From Nemertoderma westbladi (Eukaryota; Xenacoelomorpha; Nemertodermatida; Nemertodermatidae): a DNA stretch of 47,883 nucleotides. Shown here piece by piece: positions 20,234-29,959 of this stretch. The translations under genes and the position numbers were made by a program. The stretch spans positions 1-47,883 of the forward strand of contig JAUCBJ010002766.1 in the NCBI GenBank assembly GCA_032718475.1, given 5' to 3'. The notes beneath the pieces were generated by a model. The model saw nothing but the letters and a program-made list of their open reading frames with translations. It was not told the origin of the DNA and made no database searches. Position 1 is the stretch's first letter; every line of letters begins with the position of its first letter.

Positions 20234-20600
20234 CTGGAGGATAAATAAATAAAAGTAGAGAGGAGGGGCGCTAGGGAGGCGCCCTGGAGGATAAACAAAC
20301 AAATAGAAGTAACGGGGGGGGGGGGACTAGGGAGGCGCCCTGGAGGATAAATAAATAAAAGTAGAGAGGAGGGGCGCTAGGGAGGCGCCCTGGAGGATAA
20401 ACAAATAAAAGTAGAGAGGAGGGGCGCTAGGGAGGCGCCCTGGAGGATAAACAAACAAATAGAAGTAGGGGGGGGGGTAGGGAGGCGTCCTGGAGGATAA
20501 ACAAATAGAAGTAGAGGGGGGGGGGGGGTAGGGAGGCGTCCTGGGGGATAAACAAATAGAAGTAGAGGGGGGGTAGGGAGGCGTCCTGGAGGATAAACTT
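20221..20600. repeat. 50-bp array carrying the acceptor side of the BTB exon
   Basis: About eight units starting CTAGGGAGGCGCCCTGGAGG, then an A-rich segment (ATAAATAAATAAAAG) and a G-rich segment (AGAGAGGAGGGGCG) that expands to long poly-G in distal copies. In transcript sense each unit gives a pyrimidine tract, TTTATTTATCCTCCAG and GGCGCCTCCCTAG. The unit next to the exon supplies the most likely 3' splice site. Confidence 0.9.
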
Positions 20601-21059
20601 CCAGAGGTGTGGGGGGGGGGGGGGTAACGCAACGATTTTGAACATTTCTTCGGCTAAGATCGTGAAATTTTGCAAACATAGCGATTTTTGTGATATTTTA
20701 CCAATACGATAGGTGGAGCTTTGCAAACGTCGTCATTTTTGAGAATGTTCAGTACAATAAAATAAAATCGAATTGCTGTACATCATAAAAATGTCCTTTC
20801 TTTTATAAAAATTATATTCAGTAGTATTTCATTCATTTTCTTTATACTTCAGTGCCTGTAATTACAGGTAGGCCCTACTTGGTTTTGCGACACAAAAATT
20901 CATGTATTTTTCTTTCTACTTAAATTTGGCAGTATTTATCTTGGTTACACTGCTTTTCTAACCAAAACAATAAACGATTTCATTACAAATTTAAGCAAAG
21001 GAGCAGGTTTCAGAAATGGGGTTCTGGGTCACTATCACTAATGACCTTTTGATAAGAGT

Positions 21060-21133
21060 GGGGGGGGGGGGGGGGGGGGGGGGGTTCTGGGGCACTAATG
21101 AGATTTTGATAAAGGGGGGGGGGGGGGGGGGGG
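21060..21133. repeat. Two poly-G runs (25 and 20 nt) in a direct repeat
   Basis: Both runs are flanked by similar text: a TTTTGATAA segment before each, and a GGTTCTGGG-CACTA segment once upstream and once between the runs. The second run is thus probably a local duplication of the first. Confidence 0.8.
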
Positions 21134-21780
21134 CTGCCAAAAATACCCTTTTTGGATGACGGTAAATTAATTTAAATTAATTAATTAATAGGCCTAGTGT
21201 ATGTCGTGTGTGTGCGTACAGTTTGATATCGTACGGTAAATACGTTCAGTTTACAAATAATATTACCGGTACATCGGTAGGCAGATAGGCGGTACTGTTA
21301 ATTTTATTTATAGTGTGTACCGGTACGGGCATTAAAAGCAATAGCTTCCTTACAGCATTAATAGCCTATGGTAATAATGCAATTGTGTCATATTACCAAT
21401 TATCATTAGGCCTACATATTAGAAGCCCTAGAAATCAAAAGTCTAAGAAATTTTTAATTAATCGATCATTTTTTAATACGTTTTATTCTAAGTAAAATTA
21501 TTATTAAGCAATTATTATATTACTGTATTTACAGTGCATATTTTTAGGAATTGTGGTATTTTGTACAATAATAAATCAATTTGCAGTTTGTGGCATTTAT
21601 TAATAGGCAGATAGGGGCTAGATAAATAGCAGTTTTAGTTAATTAGGTAATTATATGCAATATTATAGTGCAATTTATGCTAATCAAGTATTGTTATTAT
21701 TGATACTATTGTAGGCTTATTACCGGTACGTCAATAAATAACTGAATAAACTTTCATATAATTATATTTTTTAATAAGGG

Positions 21781-21965
21781 CATAGAGGAATCAACAAACT
21801 TTGAAAAGGAGTGGTTGGTTTGCCATGGACATATCTGAATCAACAAACTTTTGAAAAAAGTATAAGTTGTTCGCCATGGGGATAGGGGAATTATTAAAGT
21901 TTGTAAAAAAAAAAGTAGGCCGATAAGTGGTTCGCCACTGCAGCACGGGGATAGGGGAAGCGACC
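21781..21965 (+). repeat. Degenerate direct repeats, about 65 bp each
   Basis: Three related blocks share GAATCAACAAACTTT, a run of A, then GGTT(T)GCCA or GTTCGCCATGG. No function is evident. Confidence 0.6.
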
Positions 21966-23589
21966 AAAAAATTATTAGTGCCTCGTGCTGTCGTGCCTCA
22001 AATGTGATAGGCTATTACAGTATTAGGCTGTTAGGCCAAACCATTAAACATATCTACACCTAGAGCTAGACCTACCGCCTACTGACCTACGACAGACTGA
22101 CGCACCGACCGACCATCTGCAATCTACCGCCACATGACCGCTACAAGCTACCGGTACTTACATCGCGATGTCGCCTTCGATGTACCGGTACTGGTAGATG
22201 GGGATGTCAATGAATCCGAATCGCCATCCAACTTGATACATTTTGATGTGTCGCTGTTGATCACTTCCATCCCGATCCTGTCTGTGCCTTTTACACTGTC
22301 AAAGTTAAGTTATGCAAAGTGAAACGGCTGAACGGTAAACCTGTAAACGGCAACACGGCCTGACGAGTTCAGGAGTTTTTCGATGGATCCAGGTATCAGT
22401 GTAGGCCTACCTGCCTACTGGCTGACTGGCCTATAGTCTGATAGTATATAGGCCTATAGGTACCTGTATACTGCTATAGTCTGAAAGTATATCATGTCAG
22501 TATGTCTATCACTATGCACTATCACTGTATCAGTCTATCATCTATCCGCACTTCATCGGACAGTTGTTTGACGGCCACTGCTGCCTGGCTTCACTGGCTG
22601 ACTGGGTACGGGGTAGCAATCATCAAACAGATCACGTCTCACGTAGAGCAGTACCGGTACTTCTATATCTGTACTTACTGACTTATGTACTTCAATCATA
22701 CGTCACGTACAACAGCTGACAGGCTGAACAGTCAGACAGTACCGCACTGTTAAGCAGTCAGGCCATGGTCAGGCAATACTGCAGTATAGCAGTAGACACT
22801 GAAACAGGCTGACAGGTACCAGAGGCGGTATTCATAGAGTTAGGGGCCTAGCGCCTGCGATTAGTTACAGCTACTTAGCGGCAGCTTTTACTATATTCAG
22901 CATTACCGCTGCAACCATGTATAGTAAGAGCTATCGGTTACAAAAACAACCGACTTTAGTAAGAGCATTCACTTAACTTAGTTTCAACTAGCTCTTAAAA
23001 AATATCGGTATTGATAAACTAATCTGTTACTAGTTCTATAGCCTATTTGTAGTAGTGCCGGTACTTCATGTTTATCAAAAAAGCTTTCAGTTTCAACTTA
23101 ATGACGGTAACTATGCCAGCGTCGCTATGTTTATTGTTTTTTTGTATTGATAGCCTACATCATTAAAGAGTAAACCCATTAATTTCATTGGTCACTAAAA
23201 CAATAGTAAATTTTTGTCGTTATTAAATATATATTTCCCACCACTAAAATTAATTCTCATTGAAATATATTTTTTAATCATCAAAAATATATATGTTACA
23301 TATTTTTTGTTTATTTTTTGTTATATGTACCTGTTGTATTAAAATCCCTTTATTATTTAGGTTAGAATAACGTGGCACTGTAACCATATAGTCCTTTCCC
23401 ACATTTTAGTGATAATTTACTGTATAATTTGATAATTAATATATTTTAGTGGAAACTGAATATTTTAGTGATTTTCCTGTTAAAATTTAGTGAAAAATTA
23501 TTACCGTTATTAAGGCGATAAATCAATTGGCTACCATTATCAAATACCATTATTTACTTTATTCTACTACTACTACTATGATATTTACT

Positions 23590-23740
23590 TTCAACTACTA
23601 CTACAGTTACTATCGGCATGCTGCATTGCAGCTGCATTATATATACAGTATATTACATATATATTAAGAATGCTGTGCTGACTTTTCGACAAAGTTGTAC
23701 TGCCACAACTCCCTATCTCCATGACATCCGCATCTTCAAC
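23590..23740 (-). mobile_element. 3' end fragment of the LINE copy 1 family
   Basis: On the minus strand it matches the last about 70 bp of the LINE ORF, including the GGGAGTTGTGGC segment and AGCACAGCATTCTTA. It then has an AT-rich insertion followed by the ATGCAGCTGCAATGCAGC hairpin and TAG repeats. It is 5'-truncated. Confidence 0.75.
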
Positions 23741-23861
23741 CTATACTTTTGGTAATAGAGAGAGGAAAAGCTGAAGTGGAACGCTACCGCTTTTTCATCT
23801 TGCGAAAGTTCGCGAATGGTAGAATTCATTAGTGAAAGTGATTTTGCTAAACAACATGTGT

Positions 23862-23975
23862 AGGCCTACCTAGTTTTGTTAGATTTCATTGAGGATTGGA
23901 GGCCTACCTAGTTTGGTTAGATTTCATTGAGGATTGGAGGCCTACCTAGTTTGGTTAGATTTCATTGAGGATTGG
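23862..23975 (+). repeat. 38-bp tandem repeat, three copies
   Basis: Unit starts AGGCCTACCTAGTTTGG and ends TTCATTGAGGATTGG. Copies are almost identical. Confidence 0.9.
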
Positions 23976-24029
23976 CTGAGTTTACCGTTTAAATATTCGG
24001 ATCAACAGACACACCGATTGAGATAGTGG

Positions 24030-24073
24030 TCCCGTATGCTAAGATCTGTTACTTTCGTGGCTCGCCCCACAGA
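24030..24073 (-). repeat. Short repeat with TGTGGGGCGAGCCACG end
   Basis: On the minus strand the block starting TGTGGGGCGAGCCACG and continuing to CTTAGCATAC is matched by 38906-38862 (also minus), which reads TGTGGGGCGAGCCACG to CTTAGCACAC. It could be the end of a retroelement or a piece of a larger repeat. Not resolved. Confidence 0.4.
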
Positions 24074-24520
24074 AGTATTAGTATGTTTAAATGGCTCAAA
24101 AAATGTATACAGCAAAGATCATTTCGGCCTTTTTCTGGAATTCTGTAAAATTATGCTGGAAGAGTATTAGCCAATCATATGCGAGTTTCCTTGTTCCAGC
24201 TACAGTTATTCTCCGCCAGCATACCCTTGTGATTCATACTCCAGCATAGCCTGTACCCTTGCTGTGTGTGGCTCTGAGTGTCTGGGATAATAATTATGCA
24301 AACTGTATAAAATACTTAAAATGAAAGAAAAGATGATCTAATTTATTTACAAGTTAATAAACAGATAAAATCGACTACATTTTTTAAAACAATTTCTACG
24401 GGACTTTTCTTACTTTTCTGTTCATTTACTCATTATTCTCTGTTTATATAAACAAATACAGTACCGGTATGTGAGCTGCAATGTCTCCAAGGAATGAGGC
24501 TTACGCGACAGTGTTTGATT

Positions 24521-24767
24521 ATAATACAGTACTGTACATGACCTACTTTTATTAGACAGAGTATGTTTAGCATTAATTAGTCCTTGCTCAGTAAACACAC
24601 ATGTACAGCGCAGACTGCCGTGTGGATAATGCAAAGTGGCGCTATAATACAGTACATGACCTACTTTTATTAGACAGAATATGTTTAGCGTTAATTAGTC
24701 CTTGCTCAGTAAAAACACATGTACATGTACAGCGCAGACTGCCGTGTTGATAATGCAAAGTGGCGCC
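24521..24767 (+). repeat. 123-bp tandem duplication
   Basis: 24521-24642 and 24643-24767 match closely from ATAATACAGTAC to GCAAAGTGGCGC. They differ by a few substitutions and small indels (for example ACATGT present once versus ACATGTACATGT). Confidence 0.9.
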
Positions 24768-24815
24768 AAACTGTTTTTTAAGTGTAAATCAGAAAGTAAA
24801 TTAGCCAATGAAATG

Positions 24816-24861
24816 GTGACGTGAAAATGTGACGTGGATTTTTTTCACATTTTCACGTCAC
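24816..24861. repeat. Perfect 17-bp hairpin with 12-nt loop
   Basis: GTGACGTGAAAATGTGA (24816-24832) is mirrored exactly by TCACATTTTCACGTCAC (24845-24861). It could be a foldback remnant or structured RNA. No gene lies nearby. Confidence 0.75.
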
Positions 24862-24867
24862 ATTTTC

Positions 24868-25384
24868 TCGTCACATTGTACAGTATGTTGGCTTTAAACC
24901 TCTTTAAACATTTGATGACTTCCAAATTGTCTGTTTGGCTGTCAGACTGTCGGTTATATTTTGACAGACAGACTAACAGGCATACAGACAGAACCGACAA
25001 GGTCAAATTTAATTAACGACATCAGAAATGAAGTCAACTACAAAAACCCATACAGGGAATTTTTTAGATAGATAGTAAGCTTTTTATTGACGGACAGACA
25101 TACTGACGGACAAACCGACAGTAAAACGGACAGACAGCCATATCTCGAGAAGTAAGACAGATCTTGCTAAGCGGTATTCAAATTTGTAATCTTGATAAAA
25201 TCTGCTCTAGATGAAACAGAAAAATTTTTGCAAACAATTATAGAAGTAGCGCCCCTCCCACCCTCTTAAAATGTTGTGAAATCACCGTCAACTTACGTCA
25301 AATTCACAACTTTTTTACCACACATTTTTGCCCATAGAAGTCAGTTTGGTTTGTTGTGGCAGATATGGGACACCTTAGGCTGAT
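24868..25384. other. No gene; ACAGACAGAC-rich sequence
   Basis: Two clusters of GACAGACAGAC / GACGGACAGAC motifs (24960-25000 and 25090-25140) resemble the motifs next to the 43-bp satellites and the GGAC array, suggesting a shared repeat family. Confidence 0.45.
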
Positions 25385-26197
25385 ATTTTTGTTGACTTCT
25401 TCAAGGCCTTTGATTGACTCCCGACCACGTATGTTCAGCATACTTTCATTATATCGGAGAAGAGGAAATTATTGCAGCAATCAGATCAGTATACGTATGA
25501 GCTAGACTTTGCTGATGACCTAGGTCTCTGATAGGATGAGCATAAGCTCAAAGGATGGTATGCTTGAGCATGTGGGCGACTTCTGTTACCTGGGATCATG
25601 GATCCGGAAGTCAAGTGAGGACCTTCGAATACGTAAGGGAAAGGCATGGGCAGCCTTGAATAGGCTTTCCAGGATTTGGAAGTCACCGAAAATTAATCGG
25701 AAACTTAAGGTCCGATTATTTAGAGCAGCAGTAGTTCCAGTACTCCTCTATGGGAGTCCATGCTGGGCTCTAACTGCTGAGGACACCAAATCTCTGGATG
25801 GCACATTCACAAGAATGCTACGCCGGGTTCATTGTGTCAAGTACAATGCACACATCTCCAACCAGACACTATATAACATTGGATGTGTCTCATTGGTTCC
25901 CCCAAGCTTGACACTAGAACAAAATCGCCCCCGCTTTGCAGGACATTGCTTTCGCCGTGAGGACCATCCAGTGCATAATCTTGTACTTTGGCAGCGTCAT
26001 GGAGTGAATAAGCATGGTGGACAGCCCATGACTTTCTTGAGACGCATCTTAAAGGACACCGGCCTTGAAGATGCGGTTGATCTAGCAAATGTCATGGGTG
26101 ATAGGGAGTTGTGGCGGCGCAATTTTGTCGACAAGCCGGCACAGCATTCTTAAAAATGCAGCTGCAATGCATCATGCCGATCCTATTAGTAGTAGTA
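25385..26197 (+). pseudogene. Internally deleted LINE fragment (copy 1 family)
   Basis: It begins within the RT palm segment (FVDFFKAFD-like, with stops) and jumps by deletion to a LDFADDLGL-like piece. From 25536 it then stays open to 26153 for the RT thumb and C-terminal region (YLGSWIRKS, LFRAAVVPVLLYGSPCWAL, RFAGHCFRRED). The 3' hairpin and TAG tail follow. Very similar to LINE copy 1 but not mobile on its own. Confidence 0.88.
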
Positions 26198-26656
26198 GAA
26201 GCCAGTCTGTTTGTCTGTCTAAGACTGTCGAAGCCATAGTTTCTATTCGTAAATAACTTTTGAAGATTTTAACCATTTTCAACCAAATTTTGTATGGGCA
26301 TACTATAGAAAAAGTTCCACTATTTTTTAAAGTTACACGGGCAAATACCTGTCAAACTTTTGACTCCAGATCAAATCGAACTTGTTTCGAACTTGCTCAA
26401 GTTCGCGTGCTGCGCGACGCCCCACGAACGTGTATAATACAATATAATTCTGAACGCATTCCATTATTTTATTGAATTACTGTCATTGGGTCTAAACACT
26501 GAAACAGTTGGCCTATTTTATATTAATTTAAATATATTCCAACTTGCCAGCTTGATTTTGCATTTACATTGCTTTATTACTCTCTACCTACTCACCTATC
26601 TCTACCTGCTACAAACCAACCTTCCTCAACTTCAGAACTAGCACAAGCAACCTACA
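26198..26656. other. Upstream region and probable 5' UTR of the Aurora kinase
   Basis: 26198-26236 is an inverted copy of the CTTCGACAGTCTTAGACAGA sequence found beside the 43-bp arrays. The remaining bases up to 26656 include a pyrimidine-rich, ACC-rich leader. No TATA box or other promoter element could be fixed. Confidence 0.4.
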
Positions 26657-27757
26657 ATGGCTGAGTCAACCACAGCTACCACGTCCGCCGATGACGTAAC
26701 TTCATCAAGTGAACACCAAAACCACTTTCGTGACATCGATTATAGCCGTTTTCCTCACCCGAAGATAGTTGAGGGAAACCGAACGACTTACAACATCAAG
26801 GATTTCGAGATAGGAAAACCTCTGGGGAAAGGAAAGTTCGGGAATGTTTACCTCGCGCGAACTAAACGGCATCGCTTCATTGTCGCCCTGAAGATGATGT
26901 TTAAGAGCCAGTTAGAGAAAGCGAATGTTGAACACCAATTGAGACGGGAGATTGAGATTCAATCTCAGGTGAACCACGAAAACATACTTAAATTGTACGG
27001 CTACTTTTACGACGATACTAAAGTCTTCCTCATCCTAGAGTACGCCCCTAAAGGCGAGTTGTACAAGGTGCTGCAATCCCAACCCGATAAGCGCTTCCAG
27101 GAACCTTACGCCGCTACGCTAATGCTACAAGTTGTCTCCGCTCTTAAATGCTGCCACGATAATAACGTTATCCATCGGGACATAAAACCCGAGAATCTCC
27201 TGCTGGGAATCTTCGGTGATATAAAGATAGCGGATTTCGGTTGGAGCGTCCACGCTCCGTCGTCCTCCCGTCGCACTGTCTGCGGGACGTTGGATTATCT
27301 GCCGCCCGAGATGATATCCAACGAAGATCATGACGAGAAGGTAGATCTCTGGTCGATCGGAGTTCTTATGTACGAGTTCCTCGTCGGTAAACCGCCGTTC
27401 GAGGCGCCGAACAACGAACGCACCTACGGGCGGATTCTCCGTGGGGATCTTCGGTTCCCGGAACACGTGAGCGAGTCGGCGAGGGATCTTATTAGGAGGC
27501 TCCTGAGGAAGAAGCCAGTTCAGCGGATCACTTTGGATGAGGTCGCTAAGCATCCCTGGATCGTTGCCAACGCAACTCCGTTATCGGACATCAAGGAGAA
27601 GTACATTGCGAAGGTGCGGCAACAGGAACCCGAACTGTTTGAGATGATTCCTCCTTGGATACAGGAGGCGTTGGACGCGGAGGCCATGGAAGAGAACAGA
27701 AAGAGGATTGGGGATCTAATGCCTCCACCGCGAGAGATAGGGGCCGTCCAAGTATGA
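26657..27757 (+). CDS. Aurora-family serine/threonine kinase, intronless
   Basis: Aurora kinases drive spindle assembly, chromosome alignment and cytokinesis. This 366-codon ORF has a 45-residue Ser/Thr-rich N-tail and then a complete kinase domain: GKGKFGNV (57-64), the VALK lysine K79, RREIE with E98, HRDIKPEN (173-180), DFGWS (193-197), and the activation loop to [11 protein letters not shown] with Thr207. GELYK and the DLRFP-like segment recall Aurora B. LYGYF carries Gly115, the residue that in vertebrates marks Aurora A (TPX2 binding) against Asn in Aurora B. The two basic residues before the activation Thr sit directly next to it (RRT-V) instead of one step away. The start context ACCTACAATGG is good. 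The last five sense codons and the stop lie inside a MITE-like insertion. The A versus B subtype is not decided. Single-exon structure is unusual for an animal Aurora and could mean a retrogene. Confidence 0.95.
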   Translation: MAESTTATTSADDVTSSSEHQNHFRDIDYSRFPHPKIVEGNRTTYNIKDFEIGKPLGKGKFGNVYLARTKRHRFIVALKMMFKSQLEKANVEHQLRREIEIQSQVNHENILKLYGYFYDDTKVFLILEYAPKGELYKVLQSQPDKRFQEPYAATLMLQVVSALKCCHDNNVIHRDIKPENLLLGIFGDIKIADFGWSVHAPSSSRRTVCGTLDYLPPEMISNEDHDEKVDLWSIGVLMYEFLVGKPPFEAPNNERTYGRILRGDLRFPEHVSESARDLIRRLLRKKPVQRITLDEVAKHPWIVANATPLSDIKEKYIAKVRQQEPELFEMIPPWIQEALDAEAMEENRKRIGDLMPPPREIGAVQV

Positions 27758-28175
27758 CGTCTGCACTTTTCCCCAAAATGTTGACCCCCTCCCTCCCCTA
27801 AATCAGATGTCATCAGATAGGCGTAGACCCCCCCCCCCCCCCCTAAATCAGATTAAAAAAAAAATTTGTAATAAACTATTATATTATGAAGATTATTTAT
27901 AATCACTTCTAAATCATTCAAATCGTCCTAATCACTGAAACATGGTGACTGGTAACTGAAACAGAAGGTCGTGCTACGGGCCTTCGGGGGCTTCGAACAA
28001 TTAAAATAGGCAAGCTATTTACTCTTCTGCTATATCTCTTCTAGCACCTATAAATGAACTTGCTGACGTCAGATTTTGGCTGACCCCCTCCCCTCCCCTC
28101 CTCATCAGCACGTCATCAGATTTTCCCAACCCCCCTCCCCCCCCTAAAGTGCTGACGTCATACTTGGACGGCCCC
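27740..28175. mobile_element. MITE-like element inserted in the 3' end of the Aurora ORF
   Basis: 436 bp. The left terminus GGGGCCGTCCAAGTATGACG (27740 on) is repeated inverted at the right terminus, ending CGGCCCC at 28175. The match is 22 bp perfect and then imperfect to about 29 bp. ATA at 27737-27739 and 28176-28178 is the likely 3-bp target duplication. This combination is compatible with a PIF/Harbinger-type MITE, which is an inference. There is no transposase. The interior is rich in C-runs and CATCAGAT motifs. TGA at 27755-27757, inside the left terminus, now ends the Aurora frame. Confidence 0.85.
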
Positions 28176-28178
28176 ATA

Positions 28179-28241
28179 GGAGAGAATCCTCGGAGTGCAA
28201 GAAGCGATAATGATATGCAACCCGATTCTACATCTCCGTAA
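28179..28241 (+). pseudogene. Stranded former 3' coding end of the Aurora gene
   Basis: If the MITE and one ATA are left out, the Aurora frame passes from the ATA codon at 27737 into GGA at 28179. It then stays open for 20 codons, a polar Asn/Ser/Asp/Pro-rich tail, to TAA at 28239-28241. This is inferred from frame continuity only. It suggests the kinase ended there before the insertion. Confidence 0.65.
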
Positions 28242-28353
28242 TGAAATCTGTCGCTATAAAATACTCAACACAATCAGTTAGTGTTTAGACTTAGCGATTG
28301 AGCTCTCCCATCCATTGTTCCTTTTAATAGGCTATTCTGTTTATATTCTTTAA

Positions 28354-29596
28354 CCCTATTACCACTGGGGTGTTTAGATCATTAGCAGCACTGGCGTGGG
28401 GTCGATTCGGCCCCCCCGCTGTATTTTTGTAATCATCCAATAAAATCCTACGAACTTTGTTTGGGCTGTAGGTGAAAAAATTATCGAAGAACATTTTCAA
28501 ATCCAAAAAAATGAAAATTTCTTCAGGTGGGTATAATAATTTTCATGAAAAATAGAAGTAGTCCCAGGACAAAATATACAGTTTTTTGATATTCTAAAAA
28601 CTGATAGTGTGGCATTGTTGGCTAGCATTAGTAGGTTTTTCACTACGCTGAATCGAATGTGATAATATTCCATTTCCTAAAATTGAACTGGATGCTATTT
28701 TTCGTGCACCTAAGAAATGGGCGTGGCACTTCAAATTTTGAAAAATCCGATATTCGGAAAATACCCCCATCTTTTGATTTCAACACGTTTTATAGGTTTT
28801 TTGGACCGCTGAATCGATTGAAAATATTATAGAAGCCGGAAAACTTAGTGGATCGTGCTTTTTGGAGCACCAAAATTAGGGTGTGGCACTTCAAATATTG
28901 AAAAATACGAGATTCGGAAAATAAACCAAAGTTGAGATTTTAACGCACATTTATAGCTTTTCTGGACCGCTGAATCAATTTAAAGTATTATAGAAGCCTG
29001 AAGACTTAGTGGTTCGGCATTTTTGGTGCACCAAAATTAGGGAGTGGCACTTTTTCAAATACCACGCCCTAATTGTGGTGCACCAAAAATGACGTACCAC
29101 TAAGCCTTGAAGCTTCAATATTACTTTCAATCGATTCAGCGGTCCAGATAACCTATAAAAATGGGTTGAAATGAAAACCTTGTGGTATTTTCTGAATATC
29201 GTAATTTTGAAAATTTGAAGTAAGCCTACTTGCCACGCCCTAATTTTGGTGCACCAAAAACGACGTACCACTTCCCTTACATACTCATATAGAGTAGTAG
29301 AGTGCTCCATACGAATCAGAATCAATAAAAAAAAGCCCCAACATAAAGAATTACTAACTCACAAATGACTTTGTAAAATTCAAAAATTTATAAAAAATTT
29401 CTGCTGGGGACCAAATTTTGAAGTGGCACCCACATCGAAAAGTTGAAATGTAATTGCAACGCCGCTTTTTTCAAAAGATGCGCCATTAAATTTGACTAAT
29501 TTTCGTAAAAAATTGGGCTGGTACATAATGGGGTTACATAGATACAGCAATTAAAATCTAGGAAGGGGCCGATCCCCCCCCCCAGTGGTAATAGGG
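28354..29596. mobile_element. piggyBac-like non-autonomous element with foldback interior
   Basis: TTAA at 28350-28353 and 29597-29600 flank the perfect 17-bp terminal inverted repeats CCCTATTACCACTGGGG (28354-28370) and its mirror ending 29596. A TTAA target and CCC start are hallmarks of piggyBac elements. The 1243-bp interior has no transposase. It has about three direct repeats (28620-29060) of a unit with GGACCGCTGAATCGATT, ATTATAGAAGCC, GCACCAAAATTAGGG and GTGGCACTT, followed by inverted copies (29065-29300), so the middle can fold on itself around 29063. Confidence 0.88.
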
Positions 29597-29600
29597 TTAA

Positions 29601-29959
29601 ACACCATCTGGCCTTTATCAGTGCAATTATTATATTATGCAATTTCATGTAAAATTATTATTTTACTGTATATGATTGTTCTATTTTATTACTTCATTTT
29701 TGGTCAACCCGGAAATGAAATATTACTTAAGTTTTATTAGCCGACTCTGTAAGTTTTATAATAAATTATTTAATTTTGGAAATATACACGTGTAGCAATA
29801 TGTAAAAATACTCATATTATATTATTACTCCAATATTATCAGATTTATCAAATAATTTTTCGTATCGCATTCTCAGTAGCGAATTTGAGTCCCGGTTACG
29901 GATTTGGTTCCCATGAATCTGTGTTCCTCGTTATAAATAAGTGTGTCTGATTTCGAAGC
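29601..29959. other. AT-rich spacer, no gene
   Basis: No coding or structured feature is seen between the piggyBac-like element and the LINE fragment. Confidence 0.5.

Larger units (their letters stand above)
20626..23589. other. No gene recognised; repeats and low-complexity sequence
   Basis: May contain the 5' exon of the KLHL8-like gene, but none could be defined. There are poly-G runs at 21060-21084 and 21114-21133. ACCGGTAC motifs recur through 21200-22800. From 22360 to 22810 the sequence is rich in CTGACTGG / TATCACTATGC-like short repeats without regular period. Confidence 0.45.

Noticed and set aside
20327-20726. Pro/Tyr/Phe-rich minus frames (PPGRLPTPP) upstream of the BTB exon.
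   Set aside because: They are phases of the 50-bp array. None joins in frame to the BTB exon without an in-frame stop.
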